Source: Streptomyces sp. AC550_RSS872
GTDB taxonomy: Bacteria; Actinomycetota; Actinomycetes; Streptomycetales; Streptomycetaceae
Assembly: GCF_019049285.1 (NCBI RefSeq)
Contig: NZ_JAGMUL010000152.1
Coordinates: forward strand, 1 to 64,000
Length of the DNA: 64,000 nucleotides
Reading direction: 5' to 3'
Shown: positions 49,132 through 57,820 of the stretch, in pieces
Layout: each line of letters opens with the position of its first letter
Numbering within the stretch: the stretch's first letter is position 1
Position numbers and translations under genes: made by a program
The notes under the pieces: generated by a model
What the model saw: only the letters and a program-made list of their open reading frames with translations
Databases searched by the model: none
Told to the model about the DNA's origin: nothing

Positions 49132-49201
49132 GACACCACCATGCGCTCTGCGCGGCCGGAACGCAGCCCGGCGCACCGGGCGGACGGGCCCGGACCGTCG
49201 C

Positions 49202-49654
49202 TCAGCGCTGGTAGAGGCCGACGAGGGTTCCGCTGGCCAGCTGCTGCTCGTCGAGCACCCTGTGGGCTTCGACGGCCGTGGGCGCCTCCGGGATGGAGAC
49301 CGGGCCGGGGAGGGCGTACAGGCGGAAGAAGTACCGGTGTGCGTCGTCGCCGACCGGGGGCAGCGGGCCGCCCCACCCCGGCTCCCCGAAGCCGTTGGTG
49401 TGCGGGTGGCTGCCCGGGGTGGTCCGGCCTGCGGGCAGCCCCTCCGCATGCGGGTCGATGCCGGTGACCAGCCAGTGGACGAACGTCCCCGACGGGGCGT
49501 CCGGGTCCTCGCACAGCAGGGCCAGCTCCACCGCCTCGTCAGGCACTCCGGACCAGTCCAGGGGCGGTGAGAGGTTCTCGCCCTCCCAGGCGTGCCGACG
49601 CGGGATCATCTCGTGGTCGTGGAACGCGGAGCTCTTGAGTTCGATGTCGGTCAT
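49202..49654 (-). CDS. YbhB/YbcL-family (PEBP-like) protein
   Basis: A 150-residue bacterial homologue of phosphatidylethanolamine-binding/Raf-kinase-inhibitor proteins. LKSSAFHDHEMIPRRHAWEGENLSPPLDWSGVPDEAVELALLCEDPDAPSGTFVHWLVTGIDP carries the DPDAP and GxxxHW motifs of the anion-binding pocket; HRYFFRLYALP follows. The start ATG 49654 fits the family length. It is divergent from the second phosphoribosyltransferase gene. Function in bacteria is unclear. Confidence 0.93.
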   Translation of the reverse strand: MTDIELKSSAFHDHEMIPRRHAWEGENLSPPLDWSGVPDEAVELALLCEDPDAPSGTFVHWLVTGIDPHAEGLPAGRTTPGSHPHTNGFGEPGWGGPLPPVGDDAHRYFFRLYALPGPVSIPEAPTAVEAHRVLDEQQLASGTLVGLYQR

Positions 49655-49803
49655 GCGCGCCGCAGTACCCACCCGGAGGCGGGCCACACGCGACGCCGGG
49701 CCGGCCTGTGGGAACCCACTTCGCAGTCGCTGCCGTGACCCGTTTCACCGTCCGCCCGCCGGGAACTCGGCGCCTGCGCCGATCTTCGAGGGAGGAGCGC
49801 GCC

Positions 49804-50457
49804 GTGGCATTCCGCGACCGTACGCACGCCGGGCAGGAGCTCGCCCTGCGGCTGGCCGAGTGGGCCGACTCCGGTGACCTGCTCGATCTGCTCGTGCTGG
49901 CTCTGCCACCCGGCGGGGTGCCCGTCGCCGCTGAGGTGGCCCGCGCGCTGCGCGCCCCGCTGGACGTGCTGGTGGCGAGCGAGATCACCACACCGATCCG
50001 CCCGGAGACGACGATCGGGGCGATCGTCGCCGACGATCCGCCGCTGTACGACCGGCAGAGCCTGGCCATGATGCATCTGTCCGAGGACCGGCTCGGCGAC
50101 GTCGTCGCCCGCGAACGGGGCGAGCTGCACCGCCGCGAGCGCGTCTACCGCGGCCACCGCCCGCTCCCGTCCATTCAAGCCCGCACGGTCGTCCTCGTCG
50201 ACGACGGCCTGACCACCGGCCTCACCGCCGCGGCGGCGCTCCGCTTCCTGCACCGCCACGGCCCGACCCGCCTGATCCTCGCCGTCCCCGTCGGCAGCCC
50301 CCGGACGACGACAGCCCTGCGCCCCGAGTGCGACGACCTCATCTGCCTCGAACAGCCCCAGTCCCTCCACACGGTCGGCGAGTGGTACGAGGACTTCAGC
50401 CGTGTCCCCGAGACCCGGGCCGCCGAGACGCTCCGGGCATTCCACGCCACGGCCTGA
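49804..50457 (+). CDS. Phosphoribosyltransferase-like protein (diverged paralogue B)
   Basis: A 217-residue paralogue of the PRTase at 48081-48734. It shares VLALPPGGVPVAAEVARALRAPLDVLV, DDPPLYD and the HTVGEWYEDFSR ending. The PPi-loop RK of paralogue A is replaced by SE (VASEITTPIRPETTIGAI), and the PRPP motif reads VVLVDDGLTTGLTAA, still VDDGxxTG. The catalytic pattern is therefore altered. GTG 49804 has GGGAGGAG at the right spacing. The upstream ORF start is not supported. Confidence 0.88.
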   Translation: MAFRDRTHAGQELALRLAEWADSGDLLDLLVLALPPGGVPVAAEVARALRAPLDVLVASEITTPIRPETTIGAIVADDPPLYDRQSLAMMHLSEDRLGDVVARERGELHRRERVYRGHRPLPSIQARTVVLVDDGLTTGLTAAAALRFLHRHGPTRLILAVPVGSPRTTTALRPECDDLICLEQPQSLHTVGEWYEDFSRVPETRAAETLRAFHATA

Positions 50458-50510
50458 TCCGCGACGGCCGGAGCATGCCCCGTACGCCGCGCCCGTGACA
50501 TCGTGGTGCC

Positions 50511-51083
50511 ATGGACATAGACGTTCGCCCGGCTTCGGTCTTCGAGGACGTTCGTGCGGTGGTCGGCCCGAAGTCACCCACGGCGAGCGTGTGTTGGTGT
50601 CTGAGCTATCGGATCCCGTCGAAGGTGAACAGGGAGCTCCGGGGGCCGGCCCGCGGTGCGTACGTGGCCGAACTCTGCCGTGCCGATCCCCCTCCGGGAG
50701 TGATCGCCTACGACGGTGAGGAACCGGTCGGCTGGGCCGCCGTGGCACCGCGTTCGGCCACGTCCTTCGCGCGCAACCGCAAGATCCCCCACGTCGACGA
50801 CCTGCCGGTGTGGTCGCTGTGGTGCATCCGCGTCCGCCCGGGCCATCGCAAGCAGGGCATCACGCACGCCCTCATCGCCGGGGCGGTCGACTTCGCCCGC
50901 GACCGGGGCGCTCCGGCGATCGAGGCGTACCCCCTGGACAACGGTGACGCCCGGGTCGACCTGACGATGGCCTACGCCGGGATCCGCAAGAACTTCGAAC
51001 GGGCCGGCTTCGTCCACGCCGCCGACACGACCTCCGTGCTGGCCGGTCACCCCCGGATCCTGATGCGGCTCGATCTGCGCTGA
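50511..51083 (+). CDS. GNAT-family acetyltransferase
   Basis: A 190-residue GCN5-like N-acetyltransferase. The core WSLWCIRVRPGHRKQGITHALIAGAVDFARDRGAPAIEAYPLDNG has the beta-4 strand and the R/Q-x-x-G-x-G/A pyrophosphate loop (RKQGIT). GPARGAYVAELCRADPPPGVIAYDGEEPVGWAAV starts the fold and RKNFERAGFVHAAD ends it. It is 53 bp after the PRTase paralogue on the same strand, perhaps in its transcript. Substrate unknown. Confidence 0.92.
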   Translation: MDIDVRPASVFEDVRAVVGPKSPTASVCWCLSYRIPSKVNRELRGPARGAYVAELCRADPPPGVIAYDGEEPVGWAAVAPRSATSFARNRKIPHVDDLPVWSLWCIRVRPGHRKQGITHALIAGAVDFARDRGAPAIEAYPLDNGDARVDLTMAYAGIRKNFERAGFVHAADTTSVLAGHPRILMRLDLR

Positions 51084-51112
51084 CGGATCGGACGGAGGGC
51101 TGTCTGCCGGGC

Positions 51113-51892
51113 TCAGTGCACCGAGAAGCCGCCGTCCACGAAGATCGACTGCCCGGTGACGTAGGCGGAGGCCCGGCTCGCGAGGAACACCGCCGCGCCG
51201 GCGAAGTCCTCGGCCAGTCCGTTGCGCCCGATCATCGTGCGGGCGGCGAGCGCCGCCACCTTCTCGGGGTCGGACGACAGACGGGTGTTGAGGGGCGTCA
51301 TGACGAAGCCCGGCACGAGGGTGTTGCAGGTGACGCCGTACGGCGACCAGGCCTCGGCCTGGGAGCGGGCCAGCGACTCCAGCGCGCCCTTGGAGACGCC
51401 GTAGGCGCCGCTCTGGACGAACGCCCGGTGGGCCTGCTGGGAGGTGATGTGGATGATCCGCCCGAAGCCCCGTTCGGCCATGCCGGGCCCGAAGCGCTGC
51501 CCCAGCAGATGCGGTGCCTCCAGGTTGACGGCCATCGTGGTGTCCCAGACGTCCTCGCCCAGCTCGCCGATCGGCGGTCGCAGGTTGATCCCGGCGCAGT
51601 TGACGAGGATGTCGGGCTCACCGAACGCCTTGACCGCACCCTCGGCCGCCGCCCGCACCCCGTCGCGCGTGCCGAGGTCCGCGCCGACCCACGCCGCCCG
51701 GGCGCCCTGGGCCTCCAACTCCCCCACCGTCGCGGCCAGTTCCGCCTCCCTGCGGGCCACGACCACGACGCTCGCGCCCGCGCGGGCGAGGGCCCCCGTG
51801 ATGGCGCGGCCGATGCCGGAACTTCCACCGGTCACCATGGCGACCCGGCCTTCCAGCGAGAACAGTTCGGAGAGATATGCCTGCGACGTCAT
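51113..51892 (-). CDS. Short-chain dehydrogenase/reductase
   Basis: A 259-residue classical SDR. VAMVTGGSSGIGRAI is the TGxxxGxG cofactor loop, ILVNCAGINL is NNAG-like, HITSQQAHRAFVQSGAYGVSKGALESLA carries catalytic Ser, Tyr and Lys, and GFVMTPLNT follows. VTGQSIFVDGGFSVH is the C-terminus. It lies 20 bp downstream of an FAD-dependent oxidoreductase gene on the same strand, so the two may act together on a polyol or sugar-derived alcohol. Substrate not determinable. Confidence 0.93.
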   Translation of the reverse strand: MTSQAYLSELFSLEGRVAMVTGGSSGIGRAITGALARAGASVVVVARREAELAATVGELEAQGARAAWVGADLGTRDGVRAAAEGAVKAFGEPDILVNCAGINLRPPIGELGEDVWDTTMAVNLEAPHLLGQRFGPGMAERGFGRIIHITSQQAHRAFVQSGAYGVSKGALESLARSQAEAWSPYGVTCNTLVPGFVMTPLNTRLSSDPEKVAALAARTMIGRNGLAEDFAGAAVFLASRASAYVTGQSIFVDGGFSVH

Positions 51893-51912
51893 GTCCGCAC
51901 CCTAAGTGGCCG

Positions 51913-53364
51913 TCAGGGCCGCTGCGGCACAGGGTCCCTGGGCTCCAGGCGCAGGTGGGCGCCCTGCCGGACCAGTGCGCGTTGGACGAGGTGGTAGGGG
52001 ACCTCGCGGGGGCTGCGGCCGAGGCGTACGGACAGCGCGGCACAGACTCCCGCCGCCTGGCCCGTCGCCATCGAGATGGGCATGACGCGGTAGGACGAGT
52101 GCGCGACGTGCGAGCCGGAGATGCAGCGTCCGGCGACGAGCAGCCGGTCGGTGTCCTGGGGCAGCAGACAGCGCAGGGGGATGTCGTAGAAGTGCCCGCG
52201 CGGGACGCGTTTGAGGATGGTGCCGCTGCCCCGGGGGTTGTGGATGTCGACCGGGTAGGCGCCGTGCGCGACGGCGTCGGGGAAGGAACGCGCCGCGAGG
52301 ATGTCATGGCCGGTGAGGTGGTAGTCGCCGAGGATGCGGCGGGTCTCCCGGACGCCGATCTGGACGCCGCTCTGTGCCACGTACGACGACTTGAATCCCG
52401 GCACGCGGCGGCGCAGGAACCGGTCGATCTGGTCCATCTGGCGGCGCGCGACGTACTCGGCGCGGCTCAGGTCCCACACGTCGGTGCCGAGCGCGCGCGT
52501 GACCCGGGTGCTGTTGACGCTGACCTCGCGGGGGTGCGGGGTGCTGAAGAGCAGGATGTCCTCGCGGGGCAGACGCAGTTCACCCGCCTCGGTGGCCTCC
52601 CGCACCAGGTCCCACAGTCCGTGGACGCCCCGCCACTGGTCGGGGTGCTCGCTGACGTACTCGGTGAAGCGCGGCTGGAGGAAGTCGACGACCCGGAACA
52701 TCAGCGTCATCGGCTGCACCAGCCCGTCCTCCGGCCGTCCGATCTCGTACGGCGCCCCCGTGGCCGCGGCGATGTCGCCGTCCCCGGTGCCGTCGACGAC
52801 GACTGCGGCGTCGATCACCACGGGCCCCGACTTGGTCTCGAAGACCACCCGCCAGCCGTCGTCGAGGGGCAGCGCGGCCGAGGCGCAGGAGTGGAACAGC
52901 ATGCGCACGCCCGCCTCGTCGAGCAGGTCGAGGAGGACCAGCTTGTAGAGTTCCGGGTCGAACGGGACCGTGTAGCCGGTGGCGGGGGACGGCGGGACGC
53001 AGCCGCCGCGTGCGGTGAGCCGGTCCAGCAGGAGCCACAGGAATCCGGCCACGACCGGTTCGCCCTCGCCGTGGTCGGTGGGCAGCAGCCGGCCGTCTGT
53101 CCCACTCGAATCGAACACGGCCTGTTTCTGCTCGTTGTGGAACGACATCAGCGGCATCACCAGCGCCACGGTGGCATTGCCGCCGAGGAAGCCGTAGCGC
53201 TCCACCAGCACGACGTCGGCGCCGGCGTCGGCCGCCGCGTACGCCGCCGCGGTGCCGGCCGGCCCGCCGCCGACGACCAGGACGTCCGTCCGGCCCCCGT
53301 GGCGGGCGGCGCGCGGAGGCAGGGTCACGGTCGTGGCGGGGCGAGGTGGTTCCAGGATCGGCAT
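51913..53364 (-). CDS. FAD-dependent oxidoreductase (FAD_oxidored family)
   Basis: A 483-residue flavoprotein. TDVLVVGGGPAGTAAAYAAADAGADVVLVERYGFLGGNAT is the FAD loop of the family and the LGG-N-A motif supports PF12831-like proteins. VVIDAAVVVDGTGDGDIAAATGA and SGVQIGVRETRRILGDYHLTGHDIL are conserved, and LLVAGRCISGSHVAHSSYRVMPISMATGQAAGVCAAL is the C-terminal FAD contact. It is followed by the SDR gene. The physiological substrate is unknown. Confidence 0.9.
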   Translation of the reverse strand: MPILEPPRPATTVTLPPRAARHGGRTDVLVVGGGPAGTAAAYAAADAGADVVLVERYGFLGGNATVALVMPLMSFHNEQKQAVFDSSGTDGRLLPTDHGEGEPVVAGFLWLLLDRLTARGGCVPPSPATGYTVPFDPELYKLVLLDLLDEAGVRMLFHSCASAALPLDDGWRVVFETKSGPVVIDAAVVVDGTGDGDIAAATGAPYEIGRPEDGLVQPMTLMFRVVDFLQPRFTEYVSEHPDQWRGVHGLWDLVREATEAGELRLPREDILLFSTPHPREVSVNSTRVTRALGTDVWDLSRAEYVARRQMDQIDRFLRRRVPGFKSSYVAQSGVQIGVRETRRILGDYHLTGHDILAARSFPDAVAHGAYPVDIHNPRGSGTILKRVPRGHFYDIPLRCLLPQDTDRLLVAGRCISGSHVAHSSYRVMPISMATGQAAGVCAALSVRLGRSPREVPYHLVQRALVRQGAHLRLEPRDPVPQRP

Positions 53365-53394
53365 CGCTTCTCCCGTCGACTGGGTCCGGATGCC

Positions 53395-54615
53395 TCAGGT
53401 CGGCCGTCCGGGAGCCCGGGTGAGGATCAGGTTCGGGTCCGCCGCGCTCGGCGCGTCGCGCCGTGCCCCGCCGTCGACGGTGTCGAGGAGGGCTCCGCAG
53501 CGGCCGCAGGTCTCCCGCGCCAGGGCCCGCAGCGCCTGGACCCGGCTGTTCAGGTTCTCCTGCCGCCGCGGGAACTCGTCCCAGAGCCGGTCCACCTCCG
53601 CGAGCAGGAGTCCGGCCTGCTCCCGGTCCACGCCGACCAGCTCGGGCGCGCCGGTGCGGCGGGCGAAGTCGAAGACCTTGCCTGAGTACGGCAGCGGCAG
53701 CACGGGCAGACCGGCGAGCGCGGCGAAGATCACGACGTGCAGGCGCATGCCGACGACCATGTCCAGATGGCTCATGAAGCCGAGGATCTCGCCGGGAGAG
53801 TAGGAGTTGTGCAGGATGCGGCCCAGGTCCGGGGCGCTCATCCGGGACAGCACGCCGTGCGCGTGCCGGACGTCCTGGCGTTCCATCGGCACGAAGACCA
53901 CCTGTGCGTCCAGGCGCCGCGCGAGGAAGTCGGCGACCTCGGCGAGCAGGGCGTGGTAGCCGTCCTCGTCGAGTTTCTCCGCCGCCCGGCCGGGCTCGCG
54001 TACGGACATCCCGATGAGCCGGGCGTCCAGCGGGAGGCCTTCGTGGCGCATCATCTGCTCGGTGAAGGGCTCGGGGGTGAGCAGCAGCGCCGGGTCGGCT
54101 GTGACGGTCAGCTCGCCCTCGACGCCGACCTCCTCCAGGACGAGCCGGGACTCCTCGTCGCGTACGACGACCTCGGTCATCTCCGGCAGCACGGTGCGTA
54201 CGGCCTCGCGGTCGTCCGGATCGCGCAGCGGCCCCGCGCCGACGGCGTAGGCGAAGGTGGGCACGCCGCGCTCGTGTGCCGCCTTCACCAGCCGCAGATA
54301 GCGGCGCGCCTCACCGTCGTAGAGGATTCCGCCGCCGCCCAGCACCAGCAGGTCCAGTCCGGCGAGGGCGTCGAGGAGGGGTTTTTGCGGGACGCCCTCC
54401 CAGTCGACCGCCTCGTCGGCCTCCGGCTGGTGGGCGCGGGTGTGGCCGGCGTTGCGGCCGAAGACGACGAGCCGGGCGCGCGGGCGGTGGGCGCGCAGAC
54501 AGCTCAGCACACACTTCAGAATCGCCTCGTCGCCGATGTTGCAGCCGCCGTAGGAGCCGAGCAGGCCGATCCGCAGCTCCGACGGGACGGGCGACGGGGG
54601 CGGGTTGATCGTCAT
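53395..54615 (-). CDS. Polysaccharide pyruvyl transferase family protein
   Basis: A 406-residue protein of the WcaK/CsaB family, which adds pyruvyl ketals from PEP to polysaccharide or lipid-linked sugars. LLGSYGGCNIGDEAILKCVLSCLR is the N-terminal signature, LDLLVLGGGGILYDGEARRYLRLVKAAHERGVPTFAYAVGAGPL is the first Rossmann domain, and MRLHVVIFAALAGLPVLPLPYSGKVFDFARRTGA is the conserved His block. The C-terminus has two Cys (CGRCGALLD). No other polysaccharide genes are adjacent, so the acceptor is unknown. ATG 54615 chosen. Divergent from the hemerythrin gene. Confidence 0.9.
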   Translation of the reverse strand: MTINPPPSPVPSELRIGLLGSYGGCNIGDEAILKCVLSCLRAHRPRARLVVFGRNAGHTRAHQPEADEAVDWEGVPQKPLLDALAGLDLLVLGGGGILYDGEARRYLRLVKAAHERGVPTFAYAVGAGPLRDPDDREAVRTVLPEMTEVVVRDEESRLVLEEVGVEGELTVTADPALLLTPEPFTEQMMRHEGLPLDARLIGMSVREPGRAAEKLDEDGYHALLAEVADFLARRLDAQVVFVPMERQDVRHAHGVLSRMSAPDLGRILHNSYSPGEILGFMSHLDMVVGMRLHVVIFAALAGLPVLPLPYSGKVFDFARRTGAPELVGVDREQAGLLLAEVDRLWDEFPRRQENLNSRVQALRALARETCGRCGALLDTVDGGARRDAPSAADPNLILTRAPGRPT

Positions 54616-54867
54616 CCGGAACTCCCGTTCGCAGGAGACGGGCGGGCCCGCAGGGGGACTCTTGGGACGGCAGTACGCCGTCGTGGCGTCGGGACGGCAC
54701 GCCCCGGGTTGCCCGGGCCTTTCGGCGGAAACCTCACCTCGGACCAGTATGGGCGCTCGCGCGCCGCCCGTCCTTTCCACCGCCCCCGTGTGAGCCCTTC
54801 GCGGGCGGGCACTCGGGGGCCGCGGCGGGTCCGTCCGGGCCGCCGCCCCGTTATGGAGGTGGAGACC

Positions 54868-55431
54868 ATGGGTCATGGTGGGAACGTCATCGACGAACTG
54901 GTGACCGATCACCGCGAGGTGGAGGAGATGTTCGGCCGGATCGAGGCGCTTCCGTACGGCGACAAGGATCGCAAGCTGGTCGCCGACCAGGTCACGATGG
55001 AGCTGGTGCGGCACTCGGTGGCCGAGGAGATGTACCTGTACCCGGCCGTGCGGGAACATGTGGCGGGCGGGGACGCCGTCGCCGACCGGGAGATCGAGGA
55101 TCACTCCAAGGCCGAGCAGATCATGAAGGACCTGGAGGGGTGCGACGCCGGGGATGCCGAGTTCGACCGGCTGATCGGGATGCTGATGACGGAAGTCCGC
55201 TCGCACATCGCCGACGAGGAGCAGAACCTCTTCCCCAATCTGCGCGCGGCCTGCCCTCCGGAGGCGCTCGACGCCCTGGGTGACAAGGTGCGTCAGGCGA
55301 AGAAGCTGGCGCCGACCCGCCCGCACCCGTCCGCCCCGGACAAGCCGCCGGCCAACAAGCTGCTGGCTCCGGGCGCCGGCCTCGTCGACCGTCTGCGGGA
55401 CACGCTGACCGGACGCGGCAAGAAGGACTGA
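54868..55431 (+). CDS. Hemerythrin HHE-domain protein
   Basis: A 187-residue protein with an N-terminal four-helix hemerythrin domain: ELVTDHREVEEMF (His and Glu ligands), HSVAEEMYLYPAVREH and EDHSKAEQIMKDLE, and SHIADEEQNLFPNLR. These provide the His/Glu ligands of a non-heme diiron site for oxygen or NO sensing or scavenging. A disordered Pro/Lys-rich tail follows. ATG 54868 sits after GGAGGTGGAG, so the upstream ATG 54853 is rejected. Divergent from the pyruvyl transferase gene. Confidence 0.92.
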   Translation: MGHGGNVIDELVTDHREVEEMFGRIEALPYGDKDRKLVADQVTMELVRHSVAEEMYLYPAVREHVAGGDAVADREIEDHSKAEQIMKDLEGCDAGDAEFDRLIGMLMTEVRSHIADEEQNLFPNLRAACPPEALDALGDKVRQAKKLAPTRPHPSAPDKPPANKLLAPGAGLVDRLRDTLTGRGKKD

Positions 55432-55470
55432 CCCTCGCGTACATCCCCGGGGCCCGGCGCCGGGCAGGGC

Positions 55471-56028
55471 TCAGGCGATGAGCGCCCGGCCCGGGTCGAG
55501 GCGCTCGTGCAGTGCGGGGCGGTGCAGGCCGGCCACGGGGGCGAGGAGGTCCGGGTGGCGCAGGAGGGCCGCTGCCTGGCGGTCCCGGGCGTCGGGAGAC
55601 ACCAGGCGGCGGAACTGCACCGGCACGCCGGTCGCATGCCCGCCGTCGGCGACCGCGGCGACCGCCAGCCCGGCCAGCTCGTCGTCGGTGAGCAGACAGG
55701 CCGCCCAGCTGGCCACGACCTCGTCCACCCAGGTGCGCCAGGCGAAGTCGTCCCTCTCGTCATGGGCGGTCGCGTCCGCGCCGGTGATCCAGTCCAGCGC
55801 GGCCGAGCCACCGGGTCCGGCCATCCCGACCAGTGCGGCGTCCGTCGGCGTCGGGTAGCGCAGCCACGCCGCGACCGTGACGGCCTGCCGGGCCTGCACC
55901 TCGCCCAGCGCGGCGGCGAGGGCGCCGCCGCACGCCGGGTAGGAACGCGTCAGCCATTGGGTGGTCGCCGCGATGAGTGGGGAGAGATCTGCGAGCACTG
56001 CGGGGCCGTCCGAGGTACTTGCGGGCAC
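55471..56028 (-). CDS. Hypothetical protein, unknown function
   Basis: A 185-residue protein from GTG 56028 (preceded by GAGGGA); a longer start at 56106 is possible. It is largely alpha-helical: LSPLIAATTQWLTRSYPACGGALAAALGEVQARQAVTVAAWLRYPTPTDAALVGMAG, then DWITGADATAHDERDDFAWRTWVDEVVASWAACLLTDDELAGLAVAAVADGG and VPVQFRRLVSPDARDRQAAALLRHPDLLAPVAGLHRPALHERL. The DWITGADATAHDE and HER motifs might bind metal, but I do not recognise the family. It is convergent with the hemerythrin gene and downstream of the phosphoesterase. Confidence 0.65.
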   Translation of the reverse strand: MPASTSDGPAVLADLSPLIAATTQWLTRSYPACGGALAAALGEVQARQAVTVAAWLRYPTPTDAALVGMAGPGGSAALDWITGADATAHDERDDFAWRTWVDEVVASWAACLLTDDELAGLAVAAVADGGHATGVPVQFRRLVSPDARDRQAAALLRHPDLLAPVAGLHRPALHERLDPGRALIA

Positions 56029-56121
56029 GGAATCCCTCAAACGGTAGCCCGGCACCCCGTCCGGCCGACATGCCTGCGGCGCCGCGAGCGACGTGGCTTC
56101 GCCCACACCGGGAGGGCGGGT

Positions 56122-56844
56122 TCAGCGCGCCAGGTGGTAGACGTGGAACGCCCGCCCGATGACCGGCTGGGCGACGTTGCGGACCTTCACGCCGCCGCTG
56201 GTCATGCCGTGCTCCGTGCCGAGGTGGGCGTGGCCGTGGACGGCGAGGTCGGCGCCCGCCGTGTCGATCGCCTCGGCGAGCAGGTAGCTGCCGAGGAAGG
56301 GGTAGATCTCGGGTGGTTCGCCGGCCAGGGTGTCGGGCACCGGGGAGAAGTGGGTGAGGGCGACGCGTACGTCGCAGTCCTGGTCCCGGAGTTCCTCCAG
56401 GGAGGCCCGCAGGGTGTCGGCGCGGTGCCGCGAGTACCGGACGAACTCCCTCATGATCGGCTCGCCGAACTCGCCGGCGCACCGGCCCACGAACCCGCCG
56501 CCGAAGCCCTTGGTGCCGGCCACGCCGATGCGCGCGCCGCCGTTGTCCACGACGGTGGCCTGGCCTTCGAGGACCCGCGCGCCCGCGTCCTGGAGCACGG
56601 CGGTGACCTCCTCTGCGCAGTCGGCGTGGTGGTCGTGGTTGCCGAGGACCGCGACCACGGGAACCGCGAGGTCCTTGATCTCCCGTGCGACGACCTGGGC
56701 CTCCTCGGGAGTGCCGTGCCGGGTGAGGTCCCCGGCGAGCAGCAGGACGTCGGCGCTCTCGTGCAGGGTCTCGAACGAGGGACGGAGCACGCCCTGGCTC
56801 TCGGGACCCATGTGGATGTCCCCGACGGCCGCGATCCGGATCAT
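56122..56844 (-). CDS. Calcineurin-like metallophosphoesterase
   Basis: A 240-residue cytoplasmic phosphoesterase. All five metal motifs are present: GDIH (Asp9, His11), GDLTRHG (Asp39), GNHDHH (Asn69, His70), LTHFSPVPDTLAGEPPE (His165) and VHGHAHLGTEHG (His203/His205). It resembles the YvnB/YkuE-like small MPEs; substrate may be a nucleotide or phospholipid. Its ATG overlaps the stop of the BON gene by 4 bp, which in turn overlaps the nucleotidyltransferase gene, forming a coupled operon. Confidence 0.93.
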   Translation of the reverse strand: MIRIAAVGDIHMGPESQGVLRPSFETLHESADVLLLAGDLTRHGTPEEAQVVAREIKDLAVPVVAVLGNHDHHADCAEEVTAVLQDAGARVLEGQATVVDNGGARIGVAGTKGFGGGFVGRCAGEFGEPIMREFVRYSRHRADTLRASLEELRDQDCDVRVALTHFSPVPDTLAGEPPEIYPFLGSYLLAEAIDTAGADLAVHGHAHLGTEHGMTSGGVKVRNVAQPVIGRAFHVYHLAR

Positions 56845-57128
56845 TCGACCTCCTCGGCATGGTCGGGCGCGGCGTTGTCCGCGACCACGATGTCGCAGTG
56901 GACCGGGTGTCCCAGCAGCTCCGCGCGGGCGCTGTGCAGGACGTCGTCGCGGCACTGTGCGGACGGCACCGTGCCGGTCAGCAGGACCGCCTCGCCGCGG
57001 ATCTCGATGCGCACCCCCAGCTCACCGAGCGGGCCGGCGGCCAGGTGGTCGGTGAGATGGGCCACGAGGTAGTCGAGGTTCTGTGCACCGCCCGCGCTCC
57101 GGGCGGGCCGGGTGCCGTGGCGGCTCAT
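56841..57128 (-). CDS. BON-domain protein
   Basis: A 95-residue soluble protein made of one BON domain (bacterial OsmY and nodulation): LTDHLAAGPLGELGVRIEIRGEAVLLTGTVPSAQCRDDVLHSARAELLGHPVHCDIVVADN, with the central GTVPS and a beta-strand ending. Unlike OsmY-type BON proteins there is no signal peptide, so it is cytoplasmic. It overlaps both neighbours by 4 bp (57125-57128 and 56841-56844), so the three products are made in fixed ratio. Its role in the operon could be to bind ligand or membrane. Confidence 0.88.
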   Translation of the reverse strand: MSRHGTRPARSAGGAQNLDYLVAHLTDHLAAGPLGELGVRIEIRGEAVLLTGTVPSAQCRDDVLHSARAELLGHPVHCDIVVADNAAPDHAEEVE

Positions 57129-57820
57129 CGGTGCTCCTCCCGTGCGGAGATCACGTTCAGCCGCTCCAGGAGGAAGAAGAACGCGGCGGGCATCGGCTCG
57201 TCCCCGCAGGAGCGTCGTACGTCCTCCCAGTCGACCTTCTCGCGCAGGGCGCGGGCCGCGGCGAGCACCGGCCCGAAGTCGCAGTAGTGCTCGGAGAACG
57301 CCTGGATCAGCCCGCGGATGAGATCGGTCGGCGCGAGTACGGGCATGAGCACCGAGTCGACCGGGATCTCCGGTGCCCGGGCCAGGAGGTCGGTGGTGAC
57401 CGGGCGGTGGGCCATCTCGAAGAGGAGGTCGACGTCCTGGCCGAAGCAGGTCGTCTTGATCAGCCAGTCCTCCGGTGGCGTACGGACCGTGAGACCGGCT
57501 TCGGCCAGCGTGTCCGACACAGCCTCGGCGTCGGAGCGGAGCACGCAGAAGTCGGCGTCGTGCTGAAGGTGACCGCTCCCGCCATGGGCGTACACGGCCA
57601 CGCTGCCGGCCAGCGCGAAGGTGTGCCCCTTGCGTTTCAGCAGCGCGCCGACCTGCTTGGCCGCCTCGAGGATCGCCTGACTGCGGTCCCGGGGCAGTTC
57701 CTGGCTGTTCAGCGGGCGCGGTTCCCGCGAGGTCGGCTCGACCGGGCTGTCCCCGACCGGGCGCAGCTCGGGAAATCCAGTTCGCCCGGCGGGCGGCGCG
57801 CTCTCCCGGTTCTGCGTCAT
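57125..57820 (-). CDS. Nucleotidyltransferase, first gene of a three-gene operon
   Basis: A 231-residue protein of the Pol-beta-like NTase fold. FALAGSVAVYAHGG gives the hG[GS] motif (Gly72-Ser73), QHDADFCVLR the DxD (Asp88, Asp90) and FGQDVDLLFE the third carboxylate (Asp129/Asp131). The catalytic residues are therefore intact. The N-terminal 45 residues are Pro-rich and low-complexity; the C-terminal helix carries FFFLLERLNVISAREEHR. The family transfers NMP to RNA, protein or small molecules; some members (MNT-like) are toxin-antitoxin antitoxins or antibiotic modifiers. The partner genes are BON and metallophosphoesterase. The upstream 57821-58038 region (218 bp) is non-coding with no recognised promoter. 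Confidence 0.85.
   Translation of the reverse strand: MTQNRESAPPAGRTGFPELRPVGDSPVEPTSREPRPLNSQELPRDRSQAILEAAKQVGALLKRKGHTFALAGSVAVYAHGGSGHLQHDADFCVLRSDAEAVSDTLAEAGLTVRTPPEDWLIKTTCFGQDVDLLFEMAHRPVTTDLLARAPEIPVDSVLMPVLAPTDLIRGLIQAFSEHYCDFGPVLAAARALREKVDWEDVRRSCGDEPMPAAFFFLLERLNVISAREEHR

Noticed and set aside
54616..54867. SigB-type promoter in front of the hemerythrin gene
   Set aside because: No GGGTAC/T-like -10 with a matching -35 was found in the interval.
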